Assembly (NCBI GenBank): GCA_004566265.1
Contig: SPLB01000027.1
Coordinates: forward strand, 1 to 6,366
Source of the DNA: Paracoccaceae bacterium
GTDB taxonomy: Bacteria > Pseudomonadota > Alphaproteobacteria > Rhodobacterales > Rhodobacteraceae
Reading direction: 5' to 3'
DNA length: 6,366 nt
The translations under genes were made by a program, and so were the position numbers. Every line of letters starts with the position of its first letter. Position 1 is the stretch's first letter. This document shows, piece by piece, positions 1 to 6,226 of the stretch. Under the pieces are notes generated by a model. It was not told the origin of the DNA, did not search any database, and saw nothing but the letters and a program-made list of their open reading frames with translations.

Positions 1-486
1 AAAGATCAGGTAACATTCACGGCCCTGTATGATGAATCCTACGTGCTGTTTGCCCCGGATGCGATGGTCGCGGCAGAGGCAACCTCGGTTTCGTGGGCCG
101 AAGCCGCGGACTTGCCATTGAGCCTGCTGGAACCCCAAATGCAGAACCGCCGCATTCTTGATCGGGTTTTTGCCGACCGCGGGCTGAGCCCATCTGTTGT
201 GTCCGAAAGCTCGGGTTTTATGGCAGCGATGGTGATGGCGCGATCCGGCAACGTGGCCACGATATTGCCGCGTGCGCTGGTGGACGCACTGGGACATATG
301 GAGGGCACGCGGGTTCTGGATCTGGTGGAGGAGCGGCCTGTGGAAAATGGGGAGAGCGCCAAGGCAACATCCATTGCGCGTCCGATTTGTCTGGCGTCAA
401 TTGATCGTCAGCCAGAACTGACGACCGTCCGGGTTCTGCGGGAAGTAATTGACGCGGCGGGGTGGAGGTGTGGCTTTGATAAGTAA
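1..486 (+). CDS. LysR-type transcriptional regulator, C-terminal part (5' end outside window)
   Basis: This is the last 161 codons of a gene that begins before the window; reading frame 1 is open from the first base to TAA at 484-486. The visible part is the periplasmic-binding-protein-like effector domain of a LysR regulator. Seen: an ESYVLFAPD-type strand (residues 12-20), the LLEPQMQNRRILDRVF stretch (42-57), the SESSGFMAAMVMARSG helix (68-83) and the VATILPRAL turn (85-93), which together are typical of the family's ligand pocket and hinge. The N-terminal winged helix-turn-helix is not in the window. The gene points the same way as the formate dehydrogenase genes that start 90 bases later. 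A LysR regulator called FdsR is known for the fds operon of Cupriavidus, so a role in formate-dependent control is likely, but it is inferred from position and from the general family resemblance only. Its stop codon lies inside a dyad that may be an operator. Confidence 0.9.
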   Translation, partial: KDQVTFTALYDESYVLFAPDAMVAAEATSVSWAEAADLPLSLLEPQMQNRRILDRVFADRGLSPSVVSESSGFMAAMVMARSGNVATILPRALVDALGHMEGTRVLDLVEERPVENGESAKATSIARPICLASIDRQPELTTVRVLREVIDAAGWRCGFDK

Positions 487-494
487 TGCTTATC
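478..494. promoter_or_regulatory. Putative LysR-type operator (T-N11-A dyad)
   Basis: GATAAGTAATGCTTATC is a perfect 6-bp inverted repeat with a 5-base centre. The inner T480 and A492 are separated by 11 bases, which fits the T-N11-A dyad that LysR-family proteins bind. It overlaps the stop codon of the LysR gene and its centre (486) lies about 64 bases before the transcription start expected from the TTGACG hexamer at 515-520, close to the usual LysR recognition position near -65. There is no U-tract after it, so it is not a standard terminator. Binding is inferred. Confidence 0.45.
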
Positions 495-514
495 GTGCCA
501 TCTGATTTTTGAAT

Positions 515-520
515 TTGACG
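515..520 (+). promoter_or_regulatory. Possible -35 element for the formate dehydrogenase operon
   Basis: TTGACG matches five of six bases of the sigma-70 type -35 box and sits 57 bases before the ATG of the first subunit gene. No good -10 box follows at 16-18 bases (only AAGGGT-like sequence around 539-544), which would suit a promoter that needs an activator such as a LysR protein. This is a weak call from base matching alone. Confidence 0.3.
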
Positions 521-533
521 GGGCTTTTGCGGG

Positions 534-555
534 TTGCCAAGGGTGATTGCCAAGG
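534..555 (+). repeat. 9-bp direct repeat in the fdh leader
   Basis: TTGCCAAGG occurs at 534-542 and again at 547-555, a period of 13 bases, in the gap between the regulator and the first subunit gene. It falls around the expected transcription start. It may be a second regulatory site or a small duplication; its function is unknown. Confidence 0.5.
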
Positions 556-576
556 CACCTAGGTTTGGAGACACCC

Positions 577-2265
577 ATGGCACCGTTAGATACGCAATCC
601 GGCGTTTGGAAATCCGGTAAAGGCAAAGGGCGCAAAACGCCCAAAGGCCGTCAGCTGGAAGATCAGGCTCATTCCGAAATACTTGACCTGCTGGGAGAGC
701 GTCCGCGCAACCGCGATCTGCTGATCGAATTCCTGCATTTGGTACAGGACGCATACGGCCATATTTCGGCCCCCCACATCCGCGCGCTGTCAGACGAGAT
801 GCGCGTCGGTCAGGCCGAGATCTTCGAGGTAGCGAGTTTCTATGCGCACTTTGATGTAATCAAAGAGGGCGAGACGCCGCCGCCGGCGCTGACCATCCGG
901 GTCTGCGACAGCCTGTCTTGCGAACTTGCCGGAGCCGAGCAGCTGAAAAAAGCGCTCGAAGACGGTATGGACCCGTCTCAGGTGCGCGTTCTGCGTGCGC
1001 CCTGCATGGGCCGGTGTGATACCGCGCCTGTACTAGAAATCGGCCACAACCACATTGATCACGCGACCGTTGAAAAAGTCGAAGCGGCGATTGCTGCAGA
1101 GGACACCCACGCCCATGTGCCGGACTACGAGGCGCTTGACGCCTATGTGGCCGATGGCGGCTATGCGGTTCTGAAAGACCTACGCACGAACGGCAACTGG
1201 GAAGAGGTGCAGGAGAAGGTCAAAGAGGCCGGTCTGCGCGGCCTTGGTGGTGCGGGTTTCCCGTCTGGCACCAAATGGGGTTTTGTGCGTGCCAATGAAG
1301 GCACCCGTTATCTGGCCGTCAACGGCGATGAGGGCGAGCCCGGCACATTCAAAGACCGCTACTATCTGGAGCGCACGCCGCACCTGTTCCTCGAAGGCAT
1401 GCTGATCGCCGCTTGGGCGGTCGAAGCGGAAAAAGCCTTCATCTATATGCGCGACGAGTATCCGGCGGTTCTGAAGATCCTCGCGACTGAGATCGCAGCG
1501 CTGGAAACCGCTGGCATTGTAGAGCCCGGCTATATTGACCTGCGCCGCGGGGCAGGGGCCTATATCTGCGGCGAAGAAAGCGCGATGATCGAATCGATCG
1601 AAGGCAAGCGCGGCGAACCTCGTCACCGTCCGCCGTTTGTGGCGCAGGTGGGCATCTTTGGTCGCCCGACCCTCGTCCACAACGTCGAAACCCTCTACTG
1701 GGTGGCCAAGATCAACCGCGAAGGGCCGGAGTGTCTGAACACGGTTGAAAAGAACGGCCGGAAGGGGCTGCGCTCCTATTCTGTTTCTGGTCGCGTGAAG
1801 AACCCGGGTGTGCATCTTCTGCCTGCGGGGTCGACCATTCTGGATGTGATCGACGCGGCAGGTGGGATGCTCGACGGGCACGCGCTCAAAGCCTACCAGC
1901 CGGGTGGTCCGTCTTCTGGCCTGTTGCCGGCGCATATGAATGATATCCCGCTCGACTTCGACACGCTGCAGCCGCATGGCACCTTCATTGGCTCTGCCGC
2001 TGTTGTGGTTTTGTCCGACAAGGACAGCGCCAAGGAAGCCGCGCTGAATATGCTGCGATTCTTTGAAGACGAAAGCTGCGGCCAGTGCACGCCCTGCCGC
2101 GTCGGCTGCGAGAAAGCTGTGAAGCTGATGCAGGCGGACAAATGGGATCAGAACCTGCTGGAAGAGCTGAGCCAGGCAATGGTGGATACCTCCATCTGCG
2201 GCCTCGGCCAGGCCGCGCCGAACCCGATCCGCCTGACCATGAAACACTTCCCGGATGAGGTCTGA
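577..2265 (+). CDS. fdhB: NAD-dependent formate dehydrogenase, fused FdsG-FdsB (NuoE-NuoF-like) beta subunit
   Basis: A 562-residue cytoplasmic diaphorase subunit that takes electrons from the alpha subunit and reduces NAD+. Residues about 28-175 are a NuoE/FdsG thioredoxin-like [2Fe-2S] domain with C110, C115, C143 and C147 (C-x4-C and C-x3-C). Residues about 185-562 are a NuoF/FdsB domain: the glycine-rich RGLGGAGFPSGTKW (221-234) and NGDEGEPGTFKDR (249-261) for FMN/NADH, GAYICGEESAMI (327-338), a SLBB-like stretch around 400-450, and the [4Fe-4S] ligands C501, C504, C507 and C541. In Rhodobacter capsulatus these are two proteins; here they are one, as in Methylobacterium FDH1 beta. The first ~27 residues are basic and low in complexity. 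The ATG at 577 is chosen over a TTG at 547 because GGAG at 567-570 lies six bases before it. The gene ends three bases before the alpha subunit gene, so the two are surely co-transcribed. Confidence 0.96.
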   Translation: MAPLDTQSGVWKSGKGKGRKTPKGRQLEDQAHSEILDLLGERPRNRDLLIEFLHLVQDAYGHISAPHIRALSDEMRVGQAEIFEVASFYAHFDVIKEGETPPPALTIRVCDSLSCELAGAEQLKKALEDGMDPSQVRVLRAPCMGRCDTAPVLEIGHNHIDHATVEKVEAAIAAEDTHAHVPDYEALDAYVADGGYAVLKDLRTNGNWEEVQEKVKEAGLRGLGGAGFPSGTKWGFVRANEGTRYLAVNGDEGEPGTFKDRYYLERTPHLFLEGMLIAAWAVEAEKAFIYMRDEYPAVLKILATEIAALETAGIVEPGYIDLRRGAGAYICGEESAMIESIEGKRGEPRHRPPFVAQVGIFGRPTLVHNVETLYWVAKINREGPECLNTVEKNGRKGLRSYSVSGRVKNPGVHLLPAGSTILDVIDAAGGMLDGHALKAYQPGGPSSGLLPAHMNDIPLDFDTLQPHGTFIGSAAVVVLSDKDSAKEAALNMLRFFEDESCGQCTPCRVGCEKAVKLMQADKWDQNLLEELSQAMVDTSICGLGQAAPNPIRLTMKHFPDEV

Positions 2266-2268
2266 GCC

Positions 2269-5043
2269 ATGACCAAGCAAATCACCTTTACCCTCGATGG
2301 GGAAACCGTCACCGCAGACGCTGGCATGACCATCTGGGAGGTCGCGAATGGACGCGGCCTGAAGATCCCGCATCTGTGCCACAAACCGCAGCCGGGCTAT
2401 CGTCCCGACGGCAACTGCCGTGCCTGTATGGTTGAAATCGAAGGCGAACGCACTCTTGCAGCCTCCTGTATCCGTGAACCTTCTGAGGGCATGGTTGTCA
2501 CCACCAACAATGCGCGCGCGGAAAGCGCCCGCAAGATGGTGATGGAGCTGCTGGTTGCCGACCAGCCAGAGAAAGAACAGGCGCACGACAAGTCCTCGCA
2601 CCTCTGGGATATGGCAGAGCTGAACGGCGTGAAGGAATCCCGCTTCCCGAAACTCGAAGAGGGCCGCATTCCGCTTCTGGACGACAGCCACGTCGCGATG
2701 AGCGTGAACCTCGATGCCTGTATTTCCTGTGGTCTCTGCGTGCGGGCCTGCCGTGAGGTCCAGGTCAATGACGTGATCGGTATGGCGGGCCGCGGCCACG
2801 ATGCCTACCCGACTTTCGACATTGGCGACCCAATGGGGCAGTCGTCCTGCGTCGCTTGTGGTGAGTGTGTGCAGGCCTGCCCGACAGGCGCCTTGATGCC
2901 TGCCGCCGTGCTGGACGACCAGCAGGTTGGCGACAGCAAAGACTACGATTCCGAGACTGAAAGCGTCTGCCCGTTCTGTGGCGTTGGCTGTAAGGTCAGC
3001 CTGAAAGTCAAAGACGGCAAGGTCAAACACGTTGAAGGCATAAATGGCCCGGCCAACGAAGGGCGTCTTTGCGTCAAGGGGCGCTTTGGTTTCGACTACA
3101 TCCACCACCCGCACCGCCTGACCAAACCGCTGATCCGCCGCGACGACGCCCCAGCCAAGGGTTTGAACGTTGATCCTGGCAATCTCGCGACACACTTCCG
3201 CGAAGCGACCTGGGAAGAGGCGTTGGATCTGGCGGCCTCCAAACTGGTTGACCTGCGCGCCCAGGATCCGCGTTCGGTGGCGGGCTTTGGCTCTGCAAAA
3301 TGCACCAACGAAGAGGCCTATCTCTTCCAGAAGTTTATTCGTCAGGGCTTCAAGCACAACAACGTCGATCACTGCACCCGTTTGTGTCACGCCTCTTCAG
3401 TTGCGGCGTTGATCGAAAACGTGGGTTCCGGAGCGGTGACCGCGACCTTCAACGAGATTGAGAACGCTGATGTGGCCATCATCATCGGCTCCAACCCGAT
3501 CGAGAACCACCCCGTTGCGGCGACCTATTTCAAACAGTTCACCAAACGGGGCGGCAAGCTGATCGTGATGGATCCGCGCGGTGTTGGAATGCGTCGTTAC
3601 GCAACCGAAATGCTGCAGTTCCGTCCTGGAGCAGATGTCTCCATGTTGAACGCGATCATGAATGTGATCGTCGAAGAAGAGCTCTACGACAGCCAGTACA
3701 TCCATCGCTGGACTGAAAACTGGGACGCTGAAAAGGAACACCTGCGCCAATTCACCCCCGAGGCGATGTCCGAAATCTGCGGCATTGAGGCCGAACAGCT
3801 GCGCCGCGTCGCACGCATGTTCGCGGCAGGCAAGGCGGGCATGATTTTCTGGGGGATGGGCGTCAGCCAGCACATCCACGGCACTGACAATTCGCGCTGT
3901 CTGATCAGCCTTGCGCTGATGACCGGCAATGTCGGCAAACCCGGCGCGGGTCTGCACCCGCTGCGGGGGCAGAACAATGTGCAGGGGGCTTCGGATGCAG
4001 GTCTTATCCCGATGTTTTTGCCGGATTATCAGTCCGTCATGGACGATGGCATCCGCAAAGCCTTCACCGATGTCTGGGGTGGCGAGGACTTCTCGAACGA
4101 GAAGGGCCTCACTGTGACTGAGATCGTCGATCAGGCGTATGCGGGCAACGTCAAAGGCATGTATATTCAGGGTGAAAACCCAGCCATGTCCGACCCGGAT
4201 GCCGACCACGCCCGCGAGGCTTTCGCCAAGCTGGAGCTGATGATCGTTCAGGATATCTTCCTGACCGAGACCGCCAACTACGCAGACATCATCCTGCCGG
4301 CATCGGCGCTCTATGAAAAGAACGGCACGGTTTCCAACACCAACCGTCAGGTGCAGCGGGTGCGCCCCGCGGTCACCCCACCCGGTGAAGCGCGCGAGGA
4401 CTGGTCCATCACCGTTGAGCTGGCCAAGCGCATCGGTTTGCCATGGGATTACACCGACGTTTCCGAAGTGTTCGCCGAGATGAAGCTCAATATGAAGAGC
4501 CTCAACAATATCACCTGGGACCGTCTGGAAACAGAGACGATCACCTATCCGTCGCTGCATGAAACGGATCCGGGTCAGGCGATTGTGTTCGGCGATGGCT
4601 TCCCACGTCCTGAGGGCCGTGCCAAGTTCACCCCGGCCAGCGTGATCGCACCGGACGAGGCACCCGATGCGGATTATCCGATGATCATGACCACTGGTCG
4701 TCAGCTGGAGCATTGGCACACGGGCTCCATGACGCGCCGCTCGCTGGTGTTGGATACGGTCGAGCCCGAAGCCAACTGCTCGCTGCACCCGAAGACATTG
4801 CGCCGCATGGGCGTGGAACCGGGTGACATGATCCGCCTGTCAACCCGCCGCGGCTCGATCGAGATCATGGCGCGTGCGGATCGGGCGATTGCTGAAGACA
4901 TGGTCTTTGTGCCCTTTGCCTATGTGGAGGCCGCAGCCAATATCCTGACCAACCCGGCGCTTGACCCCTATGGCAAGATCCCAGAGTTCAAATTCGCCGC
5001 TGTCCGGGTTGAGCCGGTCGAGGTCAAAGTCGCCGCAGAGTGA
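2269..5043 (+). CDS. fdhA: NAD-dependent formate dehydrogenase, catalytic alpha subunit (FdsA-like, Mo/W-bisMGD)
   Basis: A 924-residue cytoplasmic molybdopterin oxidoreductase that oxidises formate to CO2. Domains in order: an N-terminal ferredoxin-like [2Fe-2S] domain (1-80; C37, C50, C53, C67); a two-cluster [4Fe-4S] domain (C151, C154, C157, C161 and C194, C197, C200, C204); then an FdhF-like catalytic part. The last has the proximal [4Fe-4S] ligands C234, C237, C241 and C268 with K270 after them, the metal-ligand C373 followed by H374 in the HCTRLCHASS motif, and R566 in LRGQNNVQG. By even spacing these match Sec140, His141 and Arg333 of E. coli FdhF, so this is a cysteine, not selenocysteine, enzyme. 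The C-terminal MGD-binding domain covers about 800-915. No twin-arginine signal is present. ATG 2269 follows GAGG at 2257-2260. The gene ends in tandem stops TGA TAG. Mo or W cannot be told from the sequence; the related Methylobacterium FDH1 uses tungsten. Confidence 0.97.
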   Translation: MTKQITFTLDGETVTADAGMTIWEVANGRGLKIPHLCHKPQPGYRPDGNCRACMVEIEGERTLAASCIREPSEGMVVTTNNARAESARKMVMELLVADQPEKEQAHDKSSHLWDMAELNGVKESRFPKLEEGRIPLLDDSHVAMSVNLDACISCGLCVRACREVQVNDVIGMAGRGHDAYPTFDIGDPMGQSSCVACGECVQACPTGALMPAAVLDDQQVGDSKDYDSETESVCPFCGVGCKVSLKVKDGKVKHVEGINGPANEGRLCVKGRFGFDYIHHPHRLTKPLIRRDDAPAKGLNVDPGNLATHFREATWEEALDLAASKLVDLRAQDPRSVAGFGSAKCTNEEAYLFQKFIRQGFKHNNVDHCTRLCHASSVAALIENVGSGAVTATFNEIENADVAIIIGSNPIENHPVAATYFKQFTKRGGKLIVMDPRGVGMRRYATEMLQFRPGADVSMLNAIMNVIVEEELYDSQYIHRWTENWDAEKEHLRQFTPEAMSEICGIEAEQLRRVARMFAAGKAGMIFWGMGVSQHIHGTDNSRCLISLALMTGNVGKPGAGLHPLRGQNNVQGASDAGLIPMFLPDYQSVMDDGIRKAFTDVWGGEDFSNEKGLTVTEIVDQAYAGNVKGMYIQGENPAMSDPDADHAREAFAKLELMIVQDIFLTETANYADIILPASALYEKNGTVSNTNRQVQRVRPAVTPPGEAREDWSITVELAKRIGLPWDYTDVSEVFAEMKLNMKSLNNITWDRLETETITYPSLHETDPGQAIVFGDGFPRPEGRAKFTPASVIAPDEAPDADYPMIMTTGRQLEHWHTGSMTRRSLVLDTVEPEANCSLHPKTLRRMGVEPGDMIRLSTRRGSIEIMARADRAIAEDMVFVPFAYVEAAANILTNPALDPYGKIPEFKFAAVRVEPVEVKVAAE

Positions 5044-5081
5044 TAGACGCACACGTAGATGTGTGGCGGAAAAGTAGGATG

Positions 5082-5110
5082 ACGGGCGCTCTGATCGGGT
5101 GCCCGTTTTC
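5082..5110 (+). terminator. Intrinsic terminator of the formate dehydrogenase operon
   Basis: ACGGGCG (5082-5088) pairs with TGCCCGT (5100-5106) to give six Watson-Crick pairs plus one G-U pair, with an 11-base loop, followed directly by TTTT (5106-5109). It starts 39 bases after the alpha subunit stop. Its 3' arm can also pair with a downstream segment (see findings). Confidence 0.7.
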
Positions 5111-5215
5111 ATTTGCGGGTCAGTCGGGGCACCCGAAAACGAAGAGTGGCGTGGGCTGGCTAGTGTCGGGCCGCAGTCTGGTCTAACATCCCAAAGACGG
5201 TATGAGGAGAGTGCG

Positions 5216-5944
5216 ATGCGTTTGGGGTTTCTAGGGTGCGGCACTATTGCGGCCGCAGTGGTCCGGGCATTGGCAGGGCAGGGGCATCAGATCACAGTGT
5301 CTGAACGCTCAACTCAAGTGTCTTCCGCGCTTGCCGAGGAATTCGGAGACGTGACAGTTGCGTCCAACCAGTCGGTGTTGGCGCAAAGCGACATTGTGTT
5401 TCTTGGGCTCATCGCCGATTCGGCGCCCGATATTCTGACAGAACTTCAGTTCCGCAGAGAGCATCGCGTGATTTCTTTTATGCCCGATCTCACCCTCAAA
5501 CGGGTGACCGCGCTGGTGACACCCGCGCAAGCCAAAACGATTATGTTGCCTTTCCCTTCTATCGCTCAGGGAGGTTCCCCAATCCTTGCAATGGGCGAGG
5601 ACCATTTGCTGCGGGCGCTTTTTGAACCGCGCGATCAAGTGTTCCTGTTGGAGGCGCAGGCGGAGCTGAATGCCTATCTTGCCGCGCAAGCGGTTCTGTC
5701 GCCCGTGGCTTTGATGGTTGCAGAGGCTGGCCAATGGCTTGGGGCCCATATCGCGGACACGGATCGCGGCAAGGCGTTTCTGCGCCAATTGGTGAGCGGA
5801 TGCTTGGCGGATATGAAAGCCGAAGATCTCGTCCAGTCCTTGAACACACCGGGGGGCTATAATCAGCGGCTGCGTCAGCACCTTGAGGCAGACGGCATGG
5901 TTGCGTCCCTCAAAGAGGGACTCACACAGCTTAAAAACAACTGA
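5216..5944 (+). CDS. Pyrroline-5-carboxylate reductase-like NAD(P)-binding protein (divergent ProC family)
   Basis: A 242-residue soluble protein with a Rossmann N-terminus: MRLGFLGCGTIAAAVV gives GxGxxA at G7, G9 and A12, and SERS (29-32) stands where ProC proteins have the NADP-binding NRS/T. The middle resembles the ProC core (ISFMPDLTLKRV, 86-97) and the C-terminal helical part (about 145-240) resembles the ProC dimer domain. The usual ProC signatures are changed: GSGPAY is replaced by a VLSPVALM stretch (160-167) and SPGGTT by TPGGYN (211-216). It is also shorter than typical ProC (about 265-280). A reductase acting on a different substrate, or a protein that no longer makes proline, is as likely as true ProC. 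ATG 5216 is chosen because GAGGAG at 5204-5209 lies six bases before it and the Rossmann strand begins at once; the frame is open back to a GTG at 5099, but that lies in the terminator. It follows the fdh terminator, so it is probably transcribed separately or by read-through. Confidence 0.8.
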   Translation: MRLGFLGCGTIAAAVVRALAGQGHQITVSERSTQVSSALAEEFGDVTVASNQSVLAQSDIVFLGLIADSAPDILTELQFRREHRVISFMPDLTLKRVTALVTPAQAKTIMLPFPSIAQGGSPILAMGEDHLLRALFEPRDQVFLLEAQAELNAYLAAQAVLSPVALMVAEAGQWLGAHIADTDRGKAFLRQLVSGCLADMKAEDLVQSLNTPGGYNQRLRQHLEADGMVASLKEGLTQLKNN

Positions 5945-6011
5945 CGTAAGTCGTAGGCGCCTTGAAGCCGCTTGTCTTCGTTTTGATTGCTCGTCGATTC
6001 TGTTTTGTGGC

Positions 6012-6041
6012 TGTGGATAACTGTTGTCGATCTGTGGATAA
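6012..6041 (-). promoter_or_regulatory. Pair of consensus DnaA boxes
   Basis: TGTGGATAA occurs at 6012-6020 and at 6033-6041. Read on the minus strand both are TTATCCACA, the consensus high-affinity DnaA box, and both share a further G (TTATCCACAG). They have the same orientation and are 21 bases apart, about two helical turns, so DnaA would bind on one face of the helix. Whether this is part of an origin, a titration site or a promoter control is not shown by the sequence. Confidence 0.6.
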
Positions 6042-6092
6042 GGTCTGCGGTGTCGGTTTGGGCGGAAAATTTGGTCCGTTGCTGTGCGTTTT

Positions 6093-6122
6093 GACGCGCC
6101 GGTTGAGGGTCGTGTCTTTTTT
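6093..6122 (+). terminator. Probable intrinsic terminator downstream of the ProC-like gene
   Basis: GACGCG (6093-6098) pairs with CGTGTC (6111-6116), with one G-U pair, and is followed by six T (6117-6122). Two further C-G pairs are possible with a one-base bulge. It lies about 150 bases after the ProC-like stop codon, on the same strand. The stem is short, so the call is moderate. Confidence 0.4.
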
Positions 6123-6226
6123 GATAAACCGTTGATATGTATTATATTCCTACTTTTCATTTGGAAAGTTTGGATTTTTTCTTCGAATCTGCTTGCGCCT
6201 GTTTGTTGTTGTCCTTAGAAGGCCCT

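Larger units (their letters stand above)
5945..6226. other. Non-coding region with DnaA boxes, terminator-like hairpin and AT-rich tract
   Basis: No convincing gene is seen here on either strand. The + strand is strongly G+T rich from about 5970 to 6120 (roughly three quarters G or T by my count of 6001-6120). In order it holds a GATTC site (5996-6000), two identical CTGTGGATAA sequences (6011-6020, 6032-6041), a hairpin followed by six T (6093-6122), an AT-rich tract (about 6117-6187) and a GAATC site (6185-6189). GANTC is the target of the CcrM cell-cycle methylase in alphaproteobacteria. Confidence 0.6.

Noticed and set aside
547..576. TTG start that would add 10 residues to the beta subunit
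   Set aside because: There is no ribosome binding site before 547, it lies in the direct repeat, and ATG 577 has GGAG at a good distance.
1180..3390. 736-codon minus-strand open frame
   Set aside because: It lies antisense to both formate dehydrogenase subunits, whose + frames hold all expected metal and cofactor motifs. Long antisense frames are common opposite GC-rich codons, and this one shows no family motif and spans the junction of two real genes.
3376..3390. Selenocysteine at the formate dehydrogenase active site
   Set aside because: The metal-ligand codon (residue 373) is TGT in the + frame, a cysteine, not an in-frame TGA.
3397..4788. 463-codon minus-strand open frame
   Set aside because: It is antisense to the catalytic domain of the alpha subunit; His/Arg/Gln-rich composition is typical of a shadow frame and no motif is seen.
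5050..5065. CACAC/GTGTG hairpin after the alpha subunit stop
   Set aside because: Only five pairs and no U-tract; the hairpin at 5082-5110 is the better terminator.
5099..5215. GTG start that would add 39 residues to the ProC-like protein
   Set aside because: It falls inside the terminator stem, the extra residues have no Rossmann features, and ATG 5216 has a strong GAGGAG site.
5309..6160. 283-codon minus-strand open frame
   Set aside because: It is antisense to the ProC-like gene, which has a recognisable Rossmann fold and a good ribosome binding site; no family motif is seen in the reverse frame.
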